Positions 33,408 through 43,077 of a stretch of DNA of 64,000 nt are shown piece after piece (within the stretch, counting starts at the first letter, position 1; each line of letters begins with the position of its first letter). The DNA comes from Streptomyces aurantiacus (lineage in GTDB: Bacteria > Actinomycetota > Actinomycetes > Streptomycetales > Streptomycetaceae). The stretch covers positions 1,116,001 to 1,180,000 of the forward strand of contig NZ_CP114283.1 in NCBI RefSeq assembly GCF_027107535.1, given 5' to 3'. The notes below the pieces were generated by a model, which was not told the origin of the DNA, searched no databases, and saw only the letters and a list, made by a program, of their open reading frames with translations. Position numbers and translations under genes: made by a program.

Positions 33408-33830
33408 ATGGAGACCAGGCAGGGCGTCGATTCGCGTCCCCCGCTCGTGCCGTGCGGCGGTGAGCGTGGCGAGGGCCCCGGGGTTCCCTGTGATCTCGTC
33501 ACCGTGCCCGCCCGGCAGGGGCTGGAGGCCGTCGACATCCTGCGCAGGGGCGCCGCCGCCGAGGCGGTCGGCCCCGTGCTGCACGACGACACCGGCGGCA
33601 CACTCGGATTCCTGGTGCCGCCGGGGACGGCTTCCGCCTGGGACGTCCCGGGCAGTACGTGCACGCGGACGGACGGACGGGGGGTCCGGCTGGCGCCGGA
33701 GCCGCCGGTCGAGGGATCGGACTGGCTGCTGCCGCCCGGCGAGGCCGACCTGGCCACGGATCCGGCCGTGCTGCGGGCTGCGCTGGGGGAGGCGGCCCGG
33801 TTGATCGAGGCCGCGGACAACTGCCGTTGA
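33408..33830 (+). CDS. conserved hypothetical protein of 140 residues
   Basis: Soluble protein; I do not recognise a function. Visible blocks are CDLVTVPARQGLEAVDILRR, DDTGGTLGFLVPPGTASAWD and GSDWLLPPGEADLATDPAVL. The LGFLVPPGTA / WLLPPG pattern recalls short Prim-Pol-like Streptomyces proteins, but no catalytic residues are visible. ATG at 33408 follows GGAGG at good spacing. It is divergent from the NsdA-like regulator. Confidence 0.65.
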   Translation: METRQGVDSRPPLVPCGGERGEGPGVPCDLVTVPARQGLEAVDILRRGAAAEAVGPVLHDDTGGTLGFLVPPGTASAWDVPGSTCTRTDGRGVRLAPEPPVEGSDWLLPPGEADLATDPAVLRAALGEAARLIEAADNCR

Positions 33831-33978
33831 GGACGGGTGCGCGGTGAGTCGCGTGCTGTGTGCGAGCCGGTGGAGGCCGGTCGCGCCCGGCGGCGGAGCC
33901 GCACCAAGTCACAGCTCCACGCTCCTGGAAGGGCGCTGCCGCTGAGCCGGGCCGTTCCGGCGGGTCGATAATGGGCGG

Positions 33979-34869
33979 ATGGCGAGGGCGAAGAACAAAC
34001 GTGCGGACGACAGGCGGGCGGGTGGCAGACGTGTCGACTCCCCGGCCGTCGTCGAGAGCGTCGACGGAGGTCTCGCCGAGCTCATGCCCGACCGGGAGCG
34101 TGCGCGGGCCTGGACGCTGCTCATCGACGGAGCCCCGCAGTCGCACGTCGACCTCGACGATCCCTCGTACCTGAGCTTCGAGTACCAGCGCCGTCTCGGT
34201 CACGTCATCGATCTCGTCGCCCCGCCCGGCAAGCCCGTGCAGGCCGTCCACCTCGGCGGCGGCGCCTTCACGCTCGCCCGGTACGTGGCCGCGACCCGGC
34301 CCCGCTCCACCCAGCAGGTCGTCGAACGGGACGCGGCGCTCGTCCGACTGGTCCGGCGCGAACTGCCGTTGGACCCGAACGCCCGGATCAGGGTGCGGTC
34401 CGTCGACGCGCGCGAAGGGCTCGCCAAGATGCCGGACGACTGGGCCGACCTGGTCATCGCGGACGTGTTCAGCGGGGCGCGCACACCCGCCCATCTGACG
34501 TCCGGCGAGTTCCTCACCGACGTACGCAGGGTCGTGAAGGCCGGTGGCCTGTACGCCGCCAACCTCGCCGACGGCCCGCCCCTGGCGCATCTGCGCGGCC
34601 AGATCGCCACCGCCGCCGGCGTCTTCCCCGAACTCGCCCTCGTCGCCGACCCCACGGTCCTGCGCGGCAAGCGTTTCGGCAACGCCGTCCTGGTCGGTTC
34701 GGACCGGCCGCTGCCCGTCGCGGAACTGACCCGGCGCGCGGCCTCCGACCCCCACCCCGCACGGGTCGAACACGGCAGGGCCCTGCGGGACTTCACGGGC
34801 GGAGCGACCCCGGTGACGGACGCCGCGGCGGTCGCCTCACCGGCGCCCCCGCCCTCGGTCTTCCGGTAG
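33979..34869 (+). CDS. spermidine synthase-like methyltransferase-fold protein
   Basis: Protein of 296 residues with a Rossmann methyltransferase/polyamine synthase fold. Motif I is AVHLGGGAFTLARYV, followed by VVERDAALVRLVRREL and DWADLVIADVFSGARTP. The N-terminus is Lys/Arg-rich. These proteins are usually annotated as spermidine synthase or fused-MFS homologues; the D-x-x-D/Q set for putrescine binding is not evident, so the true substrate is open. It is followed by a convergent gene. Confidence 0.75.
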   Translation: MARAKNKRADDRRAGGRRVDSPAVVESVDGGLAELMPDRERARAWTLLIDGAPQSHVDLDDPSYLSFEYQRRLGHVIDLVAPPGKPVQAVHLGGGAFTLARYVAATRPRSTQQVVERDAALVRLVRRELPLDPNARIRVRSVDAREGLAKMPDDWADLVIADVFSGARTPAHLTSGEFLTDVRRVVKAGGLYAANLADGPPLAHLRGQIATAAGVFPELALVADPTVLRGKRFGNAVLVGSDRPLPVAELTRRAASDPHPARVEHGRALRDFTGGATPVTDAAAVASPAPPPSVFR

Positions 34870-34929
34870 CCGCACCACCGGCCCGGGGCGGCCCACGGAC
34901 AGTCGGCCCACCTGAGCGCCCACCGGCGC

Positions 34930-35454
34930 TCAGTAGTCGTTGATGTCGACCCGTGGCGCGGAGTCGTGCCACGTGCAGAACACCGACACCCGGTCCGCCC
35001 CGGAGGAGAACTCCACCCGGATCCACGTCTCGGTCTTCCACACCTGCATGGACCACCCGGACGCGGGCGTCGCGGACACCAGCGACGCCGACGACGGGCC
35101 GAGATCGAAGACGACCCGGCCCCCGCCGGTGTCGTAACTCCTCACCGCGCCCGAGGCGCCCGCGCTCGGAGTGGGACTGGCCGGCTTCGAACGCGAGGGC
35201 GACGAGGAGGGCGTGGCCGACGGGGAACGGCTCGCACTCGGCTCACGGCTCCTCGCCGGCTCGGGCCCGGGCCGACTCGTGGAGGAGGACAGCGGCTTCG
35301 CCCCCTGCGCGGTCCCGTCCGCCGTGATCGGCAGCGCGCGCGGCGGGTCGTAGGCCGTTCCCGTCATCACCGTGTGGACACCCCACCACGACAGCGTGAC
35401 CGCCGCGCCCGTGGCGAGCGACCAAGCCAGTACGTGTACGAGTCCTCTGCGCAT
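34930..35454 (-). CDS. membrane-anchored or secreted protein with Ser/Pro-rich linker
   Basis: 174 residues, function unknown. A hydrophobic segment at about 4-30 is a signal peptide or anchor. A linker rich in Ser, Pro, Arg and Ala (about 55-95) precedes a small beta-rich domain with a WSMQVWKTETWIRVEF core and VSVFCTWHD. ATG at 35454. It is divergent from the two-component system, with 154 bp between, so it could be a cell-surface sensor partner; that is speculative. Confidence 0.7.
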   Translation of the reverse strand: MRRGLVHVLAWSLATGAAVTLSWWGVHTVMTGTAYDPPRALPITADGTAQGAKPLSSSTSRPGPEPARSREPSASRSPSATPSSSPSRSKPASPTPSAGASGAVRSYDTGGGRVVFDLGPSSASLVSATPASGWSMQVWKTETWIRVEFSSGADRVSVFCTWHDSAPRVDINDY

Positions 35455-35608
35455 CGACGGCCATCCTGCCCCACGCGCCCCGTGCGTGTCCCCTGTGCGG
35501 TCCCGTCCGGAACCCTGGCGAACGCGCCGGGAGCACGCCCGGAGCGCGGTGCGGGCAGTTGTCCACAGGCCCCGGCCCGCCTGACTCGTATGGCGTACGG
35601 TGCGGGCC

Positions 35609-36340
35609 ATGGCAAGTGTGCTCGTGGTCGAGGACGACCAGTTCGTGCGCTCGGCCCTCATCCGGCACCTGACCGAGGCGGCGCACACGGTGCGCAGTGT
35701 CGGTACGGCGCTGGAGGCGCTGCGCGAGGTCGCCCATTTCCGCTTCGACGTGGTGATCCTGGATCTCGGCCTGCCCGACCTGGACGGGGCGGAGGCGCTG
35801 AAGATGCTGCGCGGCATCACCGACGTGCCCGTGATCGTCGCGACCGCCCGCGACGACGAGACGGAGATCGTCCGGCTGCTGAACGACGGGGCGGACGACT
35901 ACCTCACCAAGCCCTTCTCGGTCGAGCATCTGGCGGCCCGGATGGCGGCGGTGCTGCGCCGCGCCCGGTCCTCGGCCGGGGAACCCCCGCCCTCACCGGA
36001 GATCCGGGTCGGCGGCCTCGCCATCGACCCCCTGCGCCGCCAGGCGGAACTGGACGGCGTACGACTGGACCTGACCCGGCGCGAGTTCGACCTGCTGGCC
36101 TTCCTCGCGGGGCGGCCCGGCGTCGTCGTGGCGCGCAGGGAGCTGCTCGCCGAGGTGTGGCAGCAGTCCTACGGCGACGACCAGACCATCGACGTCCATC
36201 TGTCCTGGCTGCGGCGGAAGCTGGGCGAGACGGCGGCCCGGCCGCGCTATCTGCACACCCTGCGTGGCGTCGGCGTGAAGCTGGAGCCGCCGGGGCCGTC
36301 CGGGACGCCGGGGTCGACGGGCGTGGGGCCGTCGCGATGA
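35609..36340 (+). CDS. OmpR-family response regulator
   Basis: DNA-binding response regulator, 243 residues. The receiver domain (1-118) has phospho-acceptor Asp52 in VVILDLGLPD, acidic pocket VEDD (7-10) and Lys in LTKPFS. The winged helix (about 130-225) ends with TLRGVGVKLE. ATG at 35609 gives a receiver of standard length. Its stop overlaps the start of the histidine kinase gene (ATGA). Confidence 0.9.
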   Translation: MASVLVVEDDQFVRSALIRHLTEAAHTVRSVGTALEALREVAHFRFDVVILDLGLPDLDGAEALKMLRGITDVPVIVATARDDETEIVRLLNDGADDYLTKPFSVEHLAARMAAVLRRARSSAGEPPPSPEIRVGGLAIDPLRRQAELDGVRLDLTRREFDLLAFLAGRPGVVVARRELLAEVWQQSYGDDQTIDVHLSWLRRKLGETAARPRYLHTLRGVGVKLEPPGPSGTPGSTGVGPSR

Positions 36341-37779
36341 GATGGGCGCTGGTCAAGGTCTGCGTGGCCGTCACCACGATGGTCGTGGTGGCCTTCGCGG
36401 TCCCCCTCGGGCTGGTGATCAGGGAGATGGCGAGGGACCGGGCGTTCTCGAACGCCGAGCGGGAGGCGGCGGCCATCGCCCCCGCACTCTCGATCACCAC
36501 CGACCGGGACGAGTTGGAGCGGGTCGTCGCCTCCGCGGGCTCGGACGCGGGAATGGCCGTGCACATCCCCGCGAGCGACGGCGACGGCAGCGGCAGCGGG
36601 GGTGATGACGGCGGCGAAGGGCAGCAGGCGGTCGACATCGGACGGCAGCGTGCCGCCGACAAGGACATCACCACGACCCGGAAACTGGGCCGCGCCTCCA
36701 CCACCGAGGTGCCCGGCGGCTCCACGCTGCTGCAGCCCGTCGCGCTGAGCTCGGGCGAGATCGCCGTCGTCGAGGTGTACGTCCCCGAGTCGGAGGTCAC
36801 CAACGGCGTGGCCACGGCCTGGGCCGTCCTCGCCGGGGTCGGTGTCGCGCTCATCGTCGGCTCGGTCGCGGTGGCCGACCGGCTCGGCGTACGGATGGTG
36901 CAGCCCGCGCAGCGCCTGGTGGAGAGCGCGCACGAGCTGGGGGAGGGGAAGCTGGGCGCCCGGGTGCCCGAGGAGGGCCCGACCGAGCTGCGGCTCGCGG
37001 CGGTCGCCTTCAACTCCATGGCCGACCAGGTCGTCCAACTCCTCGCGAACGAAAGAGAGTTGGCGGCCGATCTCTCGCACCGGCTGCGTACACCGCTGAC
37101 GGTGCTGCGGCTGAACGCGGCCTCGCTCGGCGACGGGCCGGCCGCCGAGCAGACCCGGGCCGCCGTCGCGCAGCTGGAGCGCGAGGTCGACACGATCATC
37201 CGGACGGCCCGTGACGCCAAGCCGCAGACAGCGGCGGTCGGGGCCGGCGTCGGGTGCGACGCGGCCGAGGTCGTCCGGGAGCGGATGGAATTCTGGTCGG
37301 CGCTCGCCGAGGACGAGGGGCGCAAGGTGCGCGTGGCCGGGGTCGACCGGCCCGTACGGATACCCGTGGCCCGCGCCGACCTCGTCGCCGCCCTCGACGC
37401 CCTGCTGGGGAACGTGTTCCGGCACACGGCCGAGGGCACCGCCTTCGCGGTCGACGTGCACAACGGCGAGGACGCCGTGATCGTCCTGGTCTCGGACGCG
37501 GGGCCCGGGATAGCCGACCCGCGGGCGGCGATGGCGCGTGGCCGCGGATCCGGTGCCGACGGCTCGACCGGACTAGGACTCGACATCGTGAGCCGGCTCG
37601 CCGAGTCGACCGGCGGGGACGTCCGGATCGGCCGCTCCGTCCTGGGCGGGACCGAGGTCAGGATCTGGATCCAGCTGGACGGGCGGGAGCCGGTGCGGCG
37701 GGGCCACCGGGGAGCGGTGCGAAGGCGCCGGCCCACGAAATTGGTCTCGACCTTTAACCGTCCCCGATCGCATCCTTAA
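36337..37779 (+). CDS. sensor histidine kinase
   Basis: Membrane kinase of 480 residues, partner of the preceding regulator (4-bp overlap). Helices are at about 5-28 and 155-180 and enclose an extracellular sensor of about 125 residues that contains a Gly/Ser/Asp-rich stretch (DGDGSGSGGDDGGEG). A HAMP domain follows, then the dimerisation helix DLSHRLRTPLTVL with the phospho-histidine, then an ATPase domain with N-box LLGNVFRHT, DAGPGI and GSTGLGLDIV. The signal is unknown. Confidence 0.9.
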   Translation: MRWALVKVCVAVTTMVVVAFAVPLGLVIREMARDRAFSNAEREAAAIAPALSITTDRDELERVVASAGSDAGMAVHIPASDGDGSGSGGDDGGEGQQAVDIGRQRAADKDITTTRKLGRASTTEVPGGSTLLQPVALSSGEIAVVEVYVPESEVTNGVATAWAVLAGVGVALIVGSVAVADRLGVRMVQPAQRLVESAHELGEGKLGARVPEEGPTELRLAAVAFNSMADQVVQLLANERELAADLSHRLRTPLTVLRLNAASLGDGPAAEQTRAAVAQLEREVDTIIRTARDAKPQTAAVGAGVGCDAAEVVRERMEFWSALAEDEGRKVRVAGVDRPVRIPVARADLVAALDALLGNVFRHTAEGTAFAVDVHNGEDAVIVLVSDAGPGIADPRAAMARGRGSGADGSTGLGLDIVSRLAESTGGDVRIGRSVLGGTEVRIWIQLDGREPVRRGHRGAVRRRRPTKLVSTFNRPRSHP

Positions 37780-37916
37780 GCGCACCCTAAGATCCTCAAC
37801 TGCCGTCCGGATCAAGAGCTTTGCCCGATTCCGGGTCGCTAGCGTGCTGCCGCACCCCCACCCTCGGTCCCGTCCACGGGTAACCGGGGACCCCGTACAG
37901 CGAAGGCAGGCACGCG

Positions 37917-39386
37917 ATGAGCACGCACCGGCGCACGGTCAGTGGCAGGAACAAGGCGATCGGCGGTGTGGTCGCCGCGGCCGTGGTCGGCGGCGGAGCC
38001 CTCGCGTTCTCCGGTACGGCGCAGGCGGCCGGGGTCGGCGCCGCGTACACCAGGACCAGCGACTGGTCGACCGGCTACACGGCGCAGTACGTCGTCACGA
38101 ACGACAGCGGCGGGGCGACGAAGGACTGGACACTGGAGTTCGACCTGCCGACGGGGGCGAAGCTCGGGTCCCTGTGGAACGGCGAGTCGAAGGTGAGCGG
38201 CCGCCACGTCACCGTGAAGCCCCCGTCCTGGGACAGGGACGGGCTCGCCGAGGGCGAGACGGTGACCGTCGGATTCGTGGTGAACGGCACCAGTGACCCG
38301 ACCGGCTGTCTCGTCGACGGCGCCACGTGCTCGGTGGACGACGGGGCGACGCCCGAGCCCACCGGCCGCCCGACGCGGCCCCCGACGGCGACGGCGTCAC
38401 CGGAGCCGGCGAAGCCCACCGCGACCGCCACCCCGACCCGGAGCACGAGCCCCACCCCGACGCCCACCGGGACCACCGGCGGCGGCACGGCCGACAGCGC
38501 CGGATTCGCGCCGTACGTCGACACCTCGCTCCACCCCGCCTTCGACCTGCTCGCCCACTCGGCGGCCACCGGGGTGAAGGAGTACACCCTCGCCTTCGTC
38601 ACCGACGGCGGCGGTTGCACCCCCGAATGGGGCGGCGTCACGGACCTCGGCAGCGACGCGGTCGCCGCCCAGATCGGCGCCCTGCGCGCCGAGGGCGGCG
38701 ACGTCCGCGTCTCGTTCGGCGGCGCGGCCGGCTCCGAGCTGGCGCTGAACTGCTCGACGGCGGACGCCCTCGCGGCGGCGTACGGCAAGGCCGTGGACGT
38801 GTACGGGCTCACGAAGCTCGACTTCGACGTGGAGGGCGGCGCGCTCCCGGACAAGGCGGCGAACACCCGCCGCGCGAAGGCGATAGCCCGGCTCCAGCGC
38901 GAACACCCGGACCTGGACGTCTCGTTCACGCTCCCCGTCATGCCCGAGGGCCTCACCCAGGACGGCGTGGACCTGCTCGCTGACGCCAGGTCGAACGGCG
39001 TCGGCATCGACACCGTCAACATCATGGCGATGGACTACGGACCGGCGTACAGCGGCGACATGGGCACCTACGCGGAACAGGCCGCCACGGCGACCCAGGC
39101 GCAGATCAGGGGAGTCCTGGGCCTGTCCGAGTCCGCCGCCTGGAAGACGGTCGCCGTCACCCCCATGATCGGCGTCAACGACGTGACGACGGAGATCTTC
39201 GGGGTCGACGACGCCACCCAGCTCGTGGACTTCGCCAGGACGAAGGGGATCGGCCGACTCTCCATGTGGTCCGCCACCCGTGACAAGCAGTGCCCGGGCG
39301 GCACCAAGCCCTCCGCAGACGCGACCTGCAGCTCGGTCCTCCAGAACACCCACGCCTTCTCGAAGGCCCTCGCCGCCTACAAGTAG
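37917..39386 (+). CDS. secreted CBM2-GH18 chitinase
   Basis: Extracellular chitinase-like glycoside hydrolase, 489 residues. A signal peptide (about 1-38, ending AQA-A) is followed by a family 2 carbohydrate-binding module (about 40-140, with two Cys) and a Thr/Pro linker (about 143-190). The GH18 domain (about 195-489) has catalytic motif LTKLDFDVEGG, with Glu306 as acid and Asp304/Asp302 upstream, corresponding to the family DxxDxDxE. MAMDYGP is the usual substrate-floor motif. No convincing dre site is visible in its 137-bp upstream region, unlike the LPMO and GH20 genes. Confidence 0.88.
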   Translation: MSTHRRTVSGRNKAIGGVVAAAVVGGGALAFSGTAQAAGVGAAYTRTSDWSTGYTAQYVVTNDSGGATKDWTLEFDLPTGAKLGSLWNGESKVSGRHVTVKPPSWDRDGLAEGETVTVGFVVNGTSDPTGCLVDGATCSVDDGATPEPTGRPTRPPTATASPEPAKPTATATPTRSTSPTPTPTGTTGGGTADSAGFAPYVDTSLHPAFDLLAHSAATGVKEYTLAFVTDGGGCTPEWGGVTDLGSDAVAAQIGALRAEGGDVRVSFGGAAGSELALNCSTADALAAAYGKAVDVYGLTKLDFDVEGGALPDKAANTRRAKAIARLQREHPDLDVSFTLPVMPEGLTQDGVDLLADARSNGVGIDTVNIMAMDYGPAYSGDMGTYAEQAATATQAQIRGVLGLSESAAWKTVAVTPMIGVNDVTTEIFGVDDATQLVDFARTKGIGRLSMWSATRDKQCPGGTKPSADATCSSVLQNTHAFSKALAAYK

Positions 39387-39440
39387 CCCCTGAGCGGCAG
39401 CCCCGGACGCCCCCGCCGGCCACGTGCGGGAGGGGGTCAC

Positions 39441-39478
39441 GCGCCCCGGTCGGTCTTCCCCCCACCCGGCCGGGGCGC
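39441..39478. terminator. hairpin terminator between chitinase and bglC
   Basis: GCGCCCCGGTCGG pairs with CCGGCCGGGGCGC (13 bp with one G-U), loop of 12 nt. The two genes converge here, so it may work in both directions. Confidence 0.6.
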
Positions 39479-39552
39479 GCAGGCACACCGCGGGGCGCGG
39501 CACTCCCCTCACCGTGCCGCGCCCCGCCCGCCTCCCCCCCCAGGAGGGGCGT

Positions 39553-40974
39553 CTATTCGACCGGGTTCACCGGCGGAAGCTCCCCGGTGCGGGCCGCCTC
39601 CCGGTACCAGAGGGCGCTCGACTTGGGCGTACGCGCCTGCGTCGCGTAGTCCACGTACACCGCGCCGAAGCGCTTGCCGTAGCCGTACGCCCACTCGAAG
39701 TTGTCCATCAGGGACCAGAGGTAGTAGCCGCGCACGTCCGCGCCGTCGGCGATCGCACGGCGGACCGCGCGCAGGTGCCCGTGCAGGTACGCGATCCGCT
39801 CCGGGTCGTGGACGCGGCCCTCCGGGTCCGGCTTGTCGTCGTACGCGGCGCCGTTCTCCGTCACGTACAGCGGCAGACCCGGCGCCTCGCGCGTGTAGCG
39901 CATGATCAGGTCCTGCAGACCGGTCGGGTCGATCGTCCAGCCCATCTCCGTGCGCTCACCGGGAGTCTGGTGGAATGCCACGTCGTCCGCGCCGGGCCAG
40001 GGGGAGAACGAACTCGACCCGTGGCCGTCCGCGCGCGGCCCCGACGCGTCCTTCGGCGCCGCCGCCACCAGCGTCGGCGTGTAGTAGTTCAGCCCGAGCG
40101 CGTCCAACGGCTGGTTGATCAGGGCGAGATCGCCGTCCAGCACGTACGACCAGTCCGTCACCGAGGCCGTCGCCGCGAGCAGGGTCTCCGGGTACGCGCC
40201 GTGCAGCATCGGGCCGTGGAAGACACCGTTGGCCAGGTCGTCGATGCGCCGGACCGCAGCCAGGTCGGCGGGGTCCCGCGTCAGCGGCCTGACCACCGAG
40301 GAGTTGAGGCTCACCGCGATGCTGTTGCGGGCGGGCATCGCGGCGCGCAGGGCCGTGGTGCCGAGGCCGTGCGCCAGGTTGAGGTGGTGCGCCGCCCGCA
40401 GGGACGCCTCCGGGTCGGTGCGGCCGGGAGCGTGCACCCCGGACCCGTACCCCAGGAAGGCGCTGCACCACGGCTCGTTGAGTGTGATCCACTGCTCGAC
40501 ACGGTCGCCGAGCGCCTCACCGACGATCTGCGCGTACTCGGCGAAACGCAGCGCCGTGTCCCGCTCGGGCCAGCCGCCCGCGTCCTCCAGCTCCTGGGGG
40601 AGGTCCCAGTGGTAGAGGGTGAGCGCGGGCTTGATGCCGTGGGAGAGCAGCTCGTCGACCAGGCGGCGGTAGAAGTCGAGTCCGCGCTGGACGGCGGGGC
40701 CGCGGCCCGTCGGCTGCACCCGGGACCAGGACACCGAGAAGCGGTACGCGGTCAGGCCCAGCTCCGCCATCATCGCCACGTCGTCGCGGTAGCGGTGGTA
40801 GTGGTCGTTGGCGATGTCACCGGTCTCGCCGCCGGCCGTCTTGCCGGGCGTATGGCTGAAGGTGTCCCAGATCGAGGGCGTGCGGCCGTCCTCTCGCACC
40901 GCCCCCTCGATCTGGTACGCGGAGGTCGCCGCACCCCACAGGAAAGCGGGCGGGAAGGTCACAGGCTCAGGCAT
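39553..40974 (-). CDS. bglC: GH1 beta-glucosidase of the cellobiose system
   Basis: Intracellular beta-glucosidase, 473 residues, family GH1; hydrolyses imported cellobiose to glucose. The N-terminal signature is [15 protein letters not shown], the acid/base is in ITLNEPWC and the nucleophile in [12 protein letters not shown]. No signal peptide. It lies downstream of cebEFG, with 163 bp between. A CebR-box-like sequence overlaps its ribosome-binding site and start codon (40974-40987). Confidence 0.92.
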   Translation of the reverse strand: MPEPVTFPPAFLWGAATSAYQIEGAVREDGRTPSIWDTFSHTPGKTAGGETGDIANDHYHRYRDDVAMMAELGLTAYRFSVSWSRVQPTGRGPAVQRGLDFYRRLVDELLSHGIKPALTLYHWDLPQELEDAGGWPERDTALRFAEYAQIVGEALGDRVEQWITLNEPWCSAFLGYGSGVHAPGRTDPEASLRAAHHLNLAHGLGTTALRAAMPARNSIAVSLNSSVVRPLTRDPADLAAVRRIDDLANGVFHGPMLHGAYPETLLAATASVTDWSYVLDGDLALINQPLDALGLNYYTPTLVAAAPKDASGPRADGHGSSSFSPWPGADDVAFHQTPGERTEMGWTIDPTGLQDLIMRYTREAPGLPLYVTENGAAYDDKPDPEGRVHDPERIAYLHGHLRAVRRAIADGADVRGYYLWSLMDNFEWAYGYGKRFGAVYVDYATQARTPKSSALWYREAARTGELPPVNPVE

Positions 40975-40987
40975 GGAAGCGCTCCCA
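40974..40987. promoter_or_regulatory. CebR operator at the bglC start
   Basis: TGGAAGCGCTCCCA differs at one position from the CebR box TGGGAGCGCTCCCA. On the bglC strand the GGGAG inside it is also the ribosome-binding site, and its last base is the A of the bglC ATG. A bound repressor would block transcription through this point; an independent bglC promoter is implied. Confidence 0.75.
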
Positions 40988-41137
40988 TGGGAGGAAGGTC
41001 GTAGGAGACCAGGGGTATGGGGTCGGAGGGGGGAGGGGCCGAGGCGGCGGTGGCCCGGCCCGTCGGCCGGTCGCGGCGGCTCGGCCCCGTCGGGCGGGCG
41101 CCGGGGGGTCGGCGCCGTGGGGCGGAGGCGTGGTGGC

Positions 41138-42052
41138 TCAGCCCTTGATCGCGCCCTGCATGATCCCGCCCACGATCTGCTTGCCGAACAGCAGGAAGGC
41201 GATGAGCAGCGGCAGGGTGCCGAGGAGCGCGCCCGCCATGATCACCGCCTGGTCGGGAACGTAACCGGTGCCGAGCGAGTTGAGGGCGACCTGCACCGTG
41301 GGGTTCTGCTGGTTGAGCGCGATGATCGGCCACAGGAAGTCGTTCCAGGCCATCACGAACGTCAGCAGCCCGAGCACGGCCATCGCCGGCCGCGCCGCGG
41401 GGAAGACGACGTGCCACACGATGCGCAGACTGCTCGCGCCGTCGACGCGCGCCGCCTCGATCAGCTCGCTGGGCAGCGCCTGCACCAGGTACTGCCGCAT
41501 GAAGAACGTGCCGAAGGCGCTGACCAGGGTGGGCAGGATGACCGTCTGCAGCTGGTTGGACCAGCCCAGCTCGCTCATCCACAGGTACAGCGGCACGACC
41601 GCCAGCTGCGGCGGGATCATCATCGTGCCGATGGTCAGCAGCAGCAGGACGTTGGAGAACTTGAACCGCAGCTTGGCGAAGGCGAACCCGGCGAGCGTGG
41701 AGAACAGGACCGTGCCGACGGTGATGGTCGTGGCGACGATCGTGCTGTTGAGCATCGCGGTGCCGAGTCCGCCCTGCTCCCACGCCGCCTCCAGGTTCTT
41801 GAACAGGTTCCCGCCGATCCACAGCGGCGGGGGCGTCTCGGCGAGCCGCTGGTTGGTGCGCGAGGCCGCGACCACCGTCCACAGCAGGGGCGCCAGCGAG
41901 ACGAGGGCGAAGACGGCCAGGACGACATACGTGACGGGCCCCGCGTGCAGTTGCTTGCCCGCGCCGAGAATCCGACGGCGCCCGGGGCCGGCCCTGTTCT
42001 CCTTCTCCACCGCATCCATCACCTGAGGGGGTGTCAGTTCACGTGTGGTCAT
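41138..42052 (-). CDS. cebG: cellobiose/cellotriose ABC importer permease
   Basis: MalG-type permease, 304 residues, six predicted helices after a cytosolic N-terminus. The EAA loop is [20 protein letters not shown]. Starts with ATG at 42052, overlapping the cebF stop by 4 bp. The ATPase is not encoded here; in Streptomyces the shared MsiK ATPase serves this importer. Confidence 0.9.
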   Translation of the reverse strand: MTTRELTPPQVMDAVEKENRAGPGRRRILGAGKQLHAGPVTYVVLAVFALVSLAPLLWTVVAASRTNQRLAETPPPLWIGGNLFKNLEAAWEQGGLGTAMLNSTIVATTITVGTVLFSTLAGFAFAKLRFKFSNVLLLLTIGTMMIPPQLAVVPLYLWMSELGWSNQLQTVILPTLVSAFGTFFMRQYLVQALPSELIEAARVDGASSLRIVWHVVFPAARPAMAVLGLLTFVMAWNDFLWPIIALNQQNPTVQVALNSLGTGYVPDQAVIMAGALLGTLPLLIAFLLFGKQIVGGIMQGAIKG

Positions 42053-43077
42053 TGTGACTTCCTCAGCCGTCGGGTGATCAGCAGGTTGACCGCGGCGACG
42101 ATCAGCAGGATCAGGAACATCGTCCAGGCGATGGCGGACGCCTTGCCGAGGTTGCCGATGATCCAGCCCTGGTCGTACATGTAGAGACCGAGCGTCTGGT
42201 ACTGGTGCTCGGAGCCGCCCTTGGAGCCGCTGGCCCCGCCGAACAGCAGCGGTTCACCGAAGAGTTGCGTCGCACCGATCGTGGAGACGACCACCGTGAA
42301 CAGGATCGTCGGCCGCAGCATCGGGATCGTCACATGGCGGAACTGCTGCCAGCGGCCCGCGCCGTCCAGCGCCGCCGACTCGTACAGGTCGGCGGGGATG
42401 GCCTGCATCGCCGCGAGGTAGATCAGGGCGTTGTAGCCGGTCCACCGCCAGATCACGATGGAGGAGACGGCGAACTGCGAACCCCAGGTGGACTCACGCC
42501 AGTTGACGGGGTCGACCCCGACGAAGTCCAGCAGCCAGTTGATCATGCCGCCGTCCCACGAGTACAGCAGCACGAACACCAGGGTCGCCGCCGCCACCGA
42601 GGTGGCGTACGGGGTGAGCATCACGACCCGCCACACGGTCGAGCCGCGCAGCTTGTAGTTGAGCAGGTGGGCGATGCCGAGCGCCATGATCAGCTGCGGC
42701 ACGGTCGAGATGACACCGATGGTGAAGGTGTTCTTCAGCGCGGTCCAGAAGAAGTCCGAGGAGATCAGGTTCCGGTAGTTGTCCAGCCCCACCCAGGTCT
42801 GCTGGTCCAGGTTGGACAGCTGCACGTTGTGCAGCGAGTACCAGGCCGTGTAGAGCAGCGGGATGAGCCCGAAGGCGCCGAAGAAGATGAAGAAGGGGGC
42901 GATGAACGCGTACGGCGACGCCTTCATGTCCCAGCGGTACAGCCGGCTGCGCCAGGAGTCGGGGCCCCGGGGCGGTGTACCGCGACCTTGAGCACGGCGC
43001 GCCGCGCCCGGCTGGTCACCGGGCGCGGCGTCGGCGCTCGACGCGGATCGCGCGAGAGCCTGCTTGGAGCTGGTCAC
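42049..43077 (-). CDS. cebF: cellobiose/cellotriose ABC importer permease
   Basis: MalF-type permease, 342 residues, with six helices after a basic N-terminus of about 50 residues. The EAA loop is LYESAALDGAGRWQQFRHVT. GTG at 43077 overlaps the cebE stop (GTGA). Second gene of cebEFG. Confidence 0.9.
   Translation of the reverse strand: MTSSKQALARSASSADAAPGDQPGAARRAQGRGTPPRGPDSWRSRLYRWDMKASPYAFIAPFFIFFGAFGLIPLLYTAWYSLHNVQLSNLDQQTWVGLDNYRNLISSDFFWTALKNTFTIGVISTVPQLIMALGIAHLLNYKLRGSTVWRVVMLTPYATSVAAATLVFVLLYSWDGGMINWLLDFVGVDPVNWRESTWGSQFAVSSIVIWRWTGYNALIYLAAMQAIPADLYESAALDGAGRWQQFRHVTIPMLRPTILFTVVVSTIGATQLFGEPLLFGGASGSKGGSEHQYQTLGLYMYDQGWIIGNLGKASAIAWTMFLILLIVAAVNLLITRRLRKSQ

Noticed and set aside
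37780..37916. Search for a DasR site before the chitinase gene
   Set aside because: No sequence close to TGGTCTAGACC is visible; only GGTCGCTAGCG-like noise.
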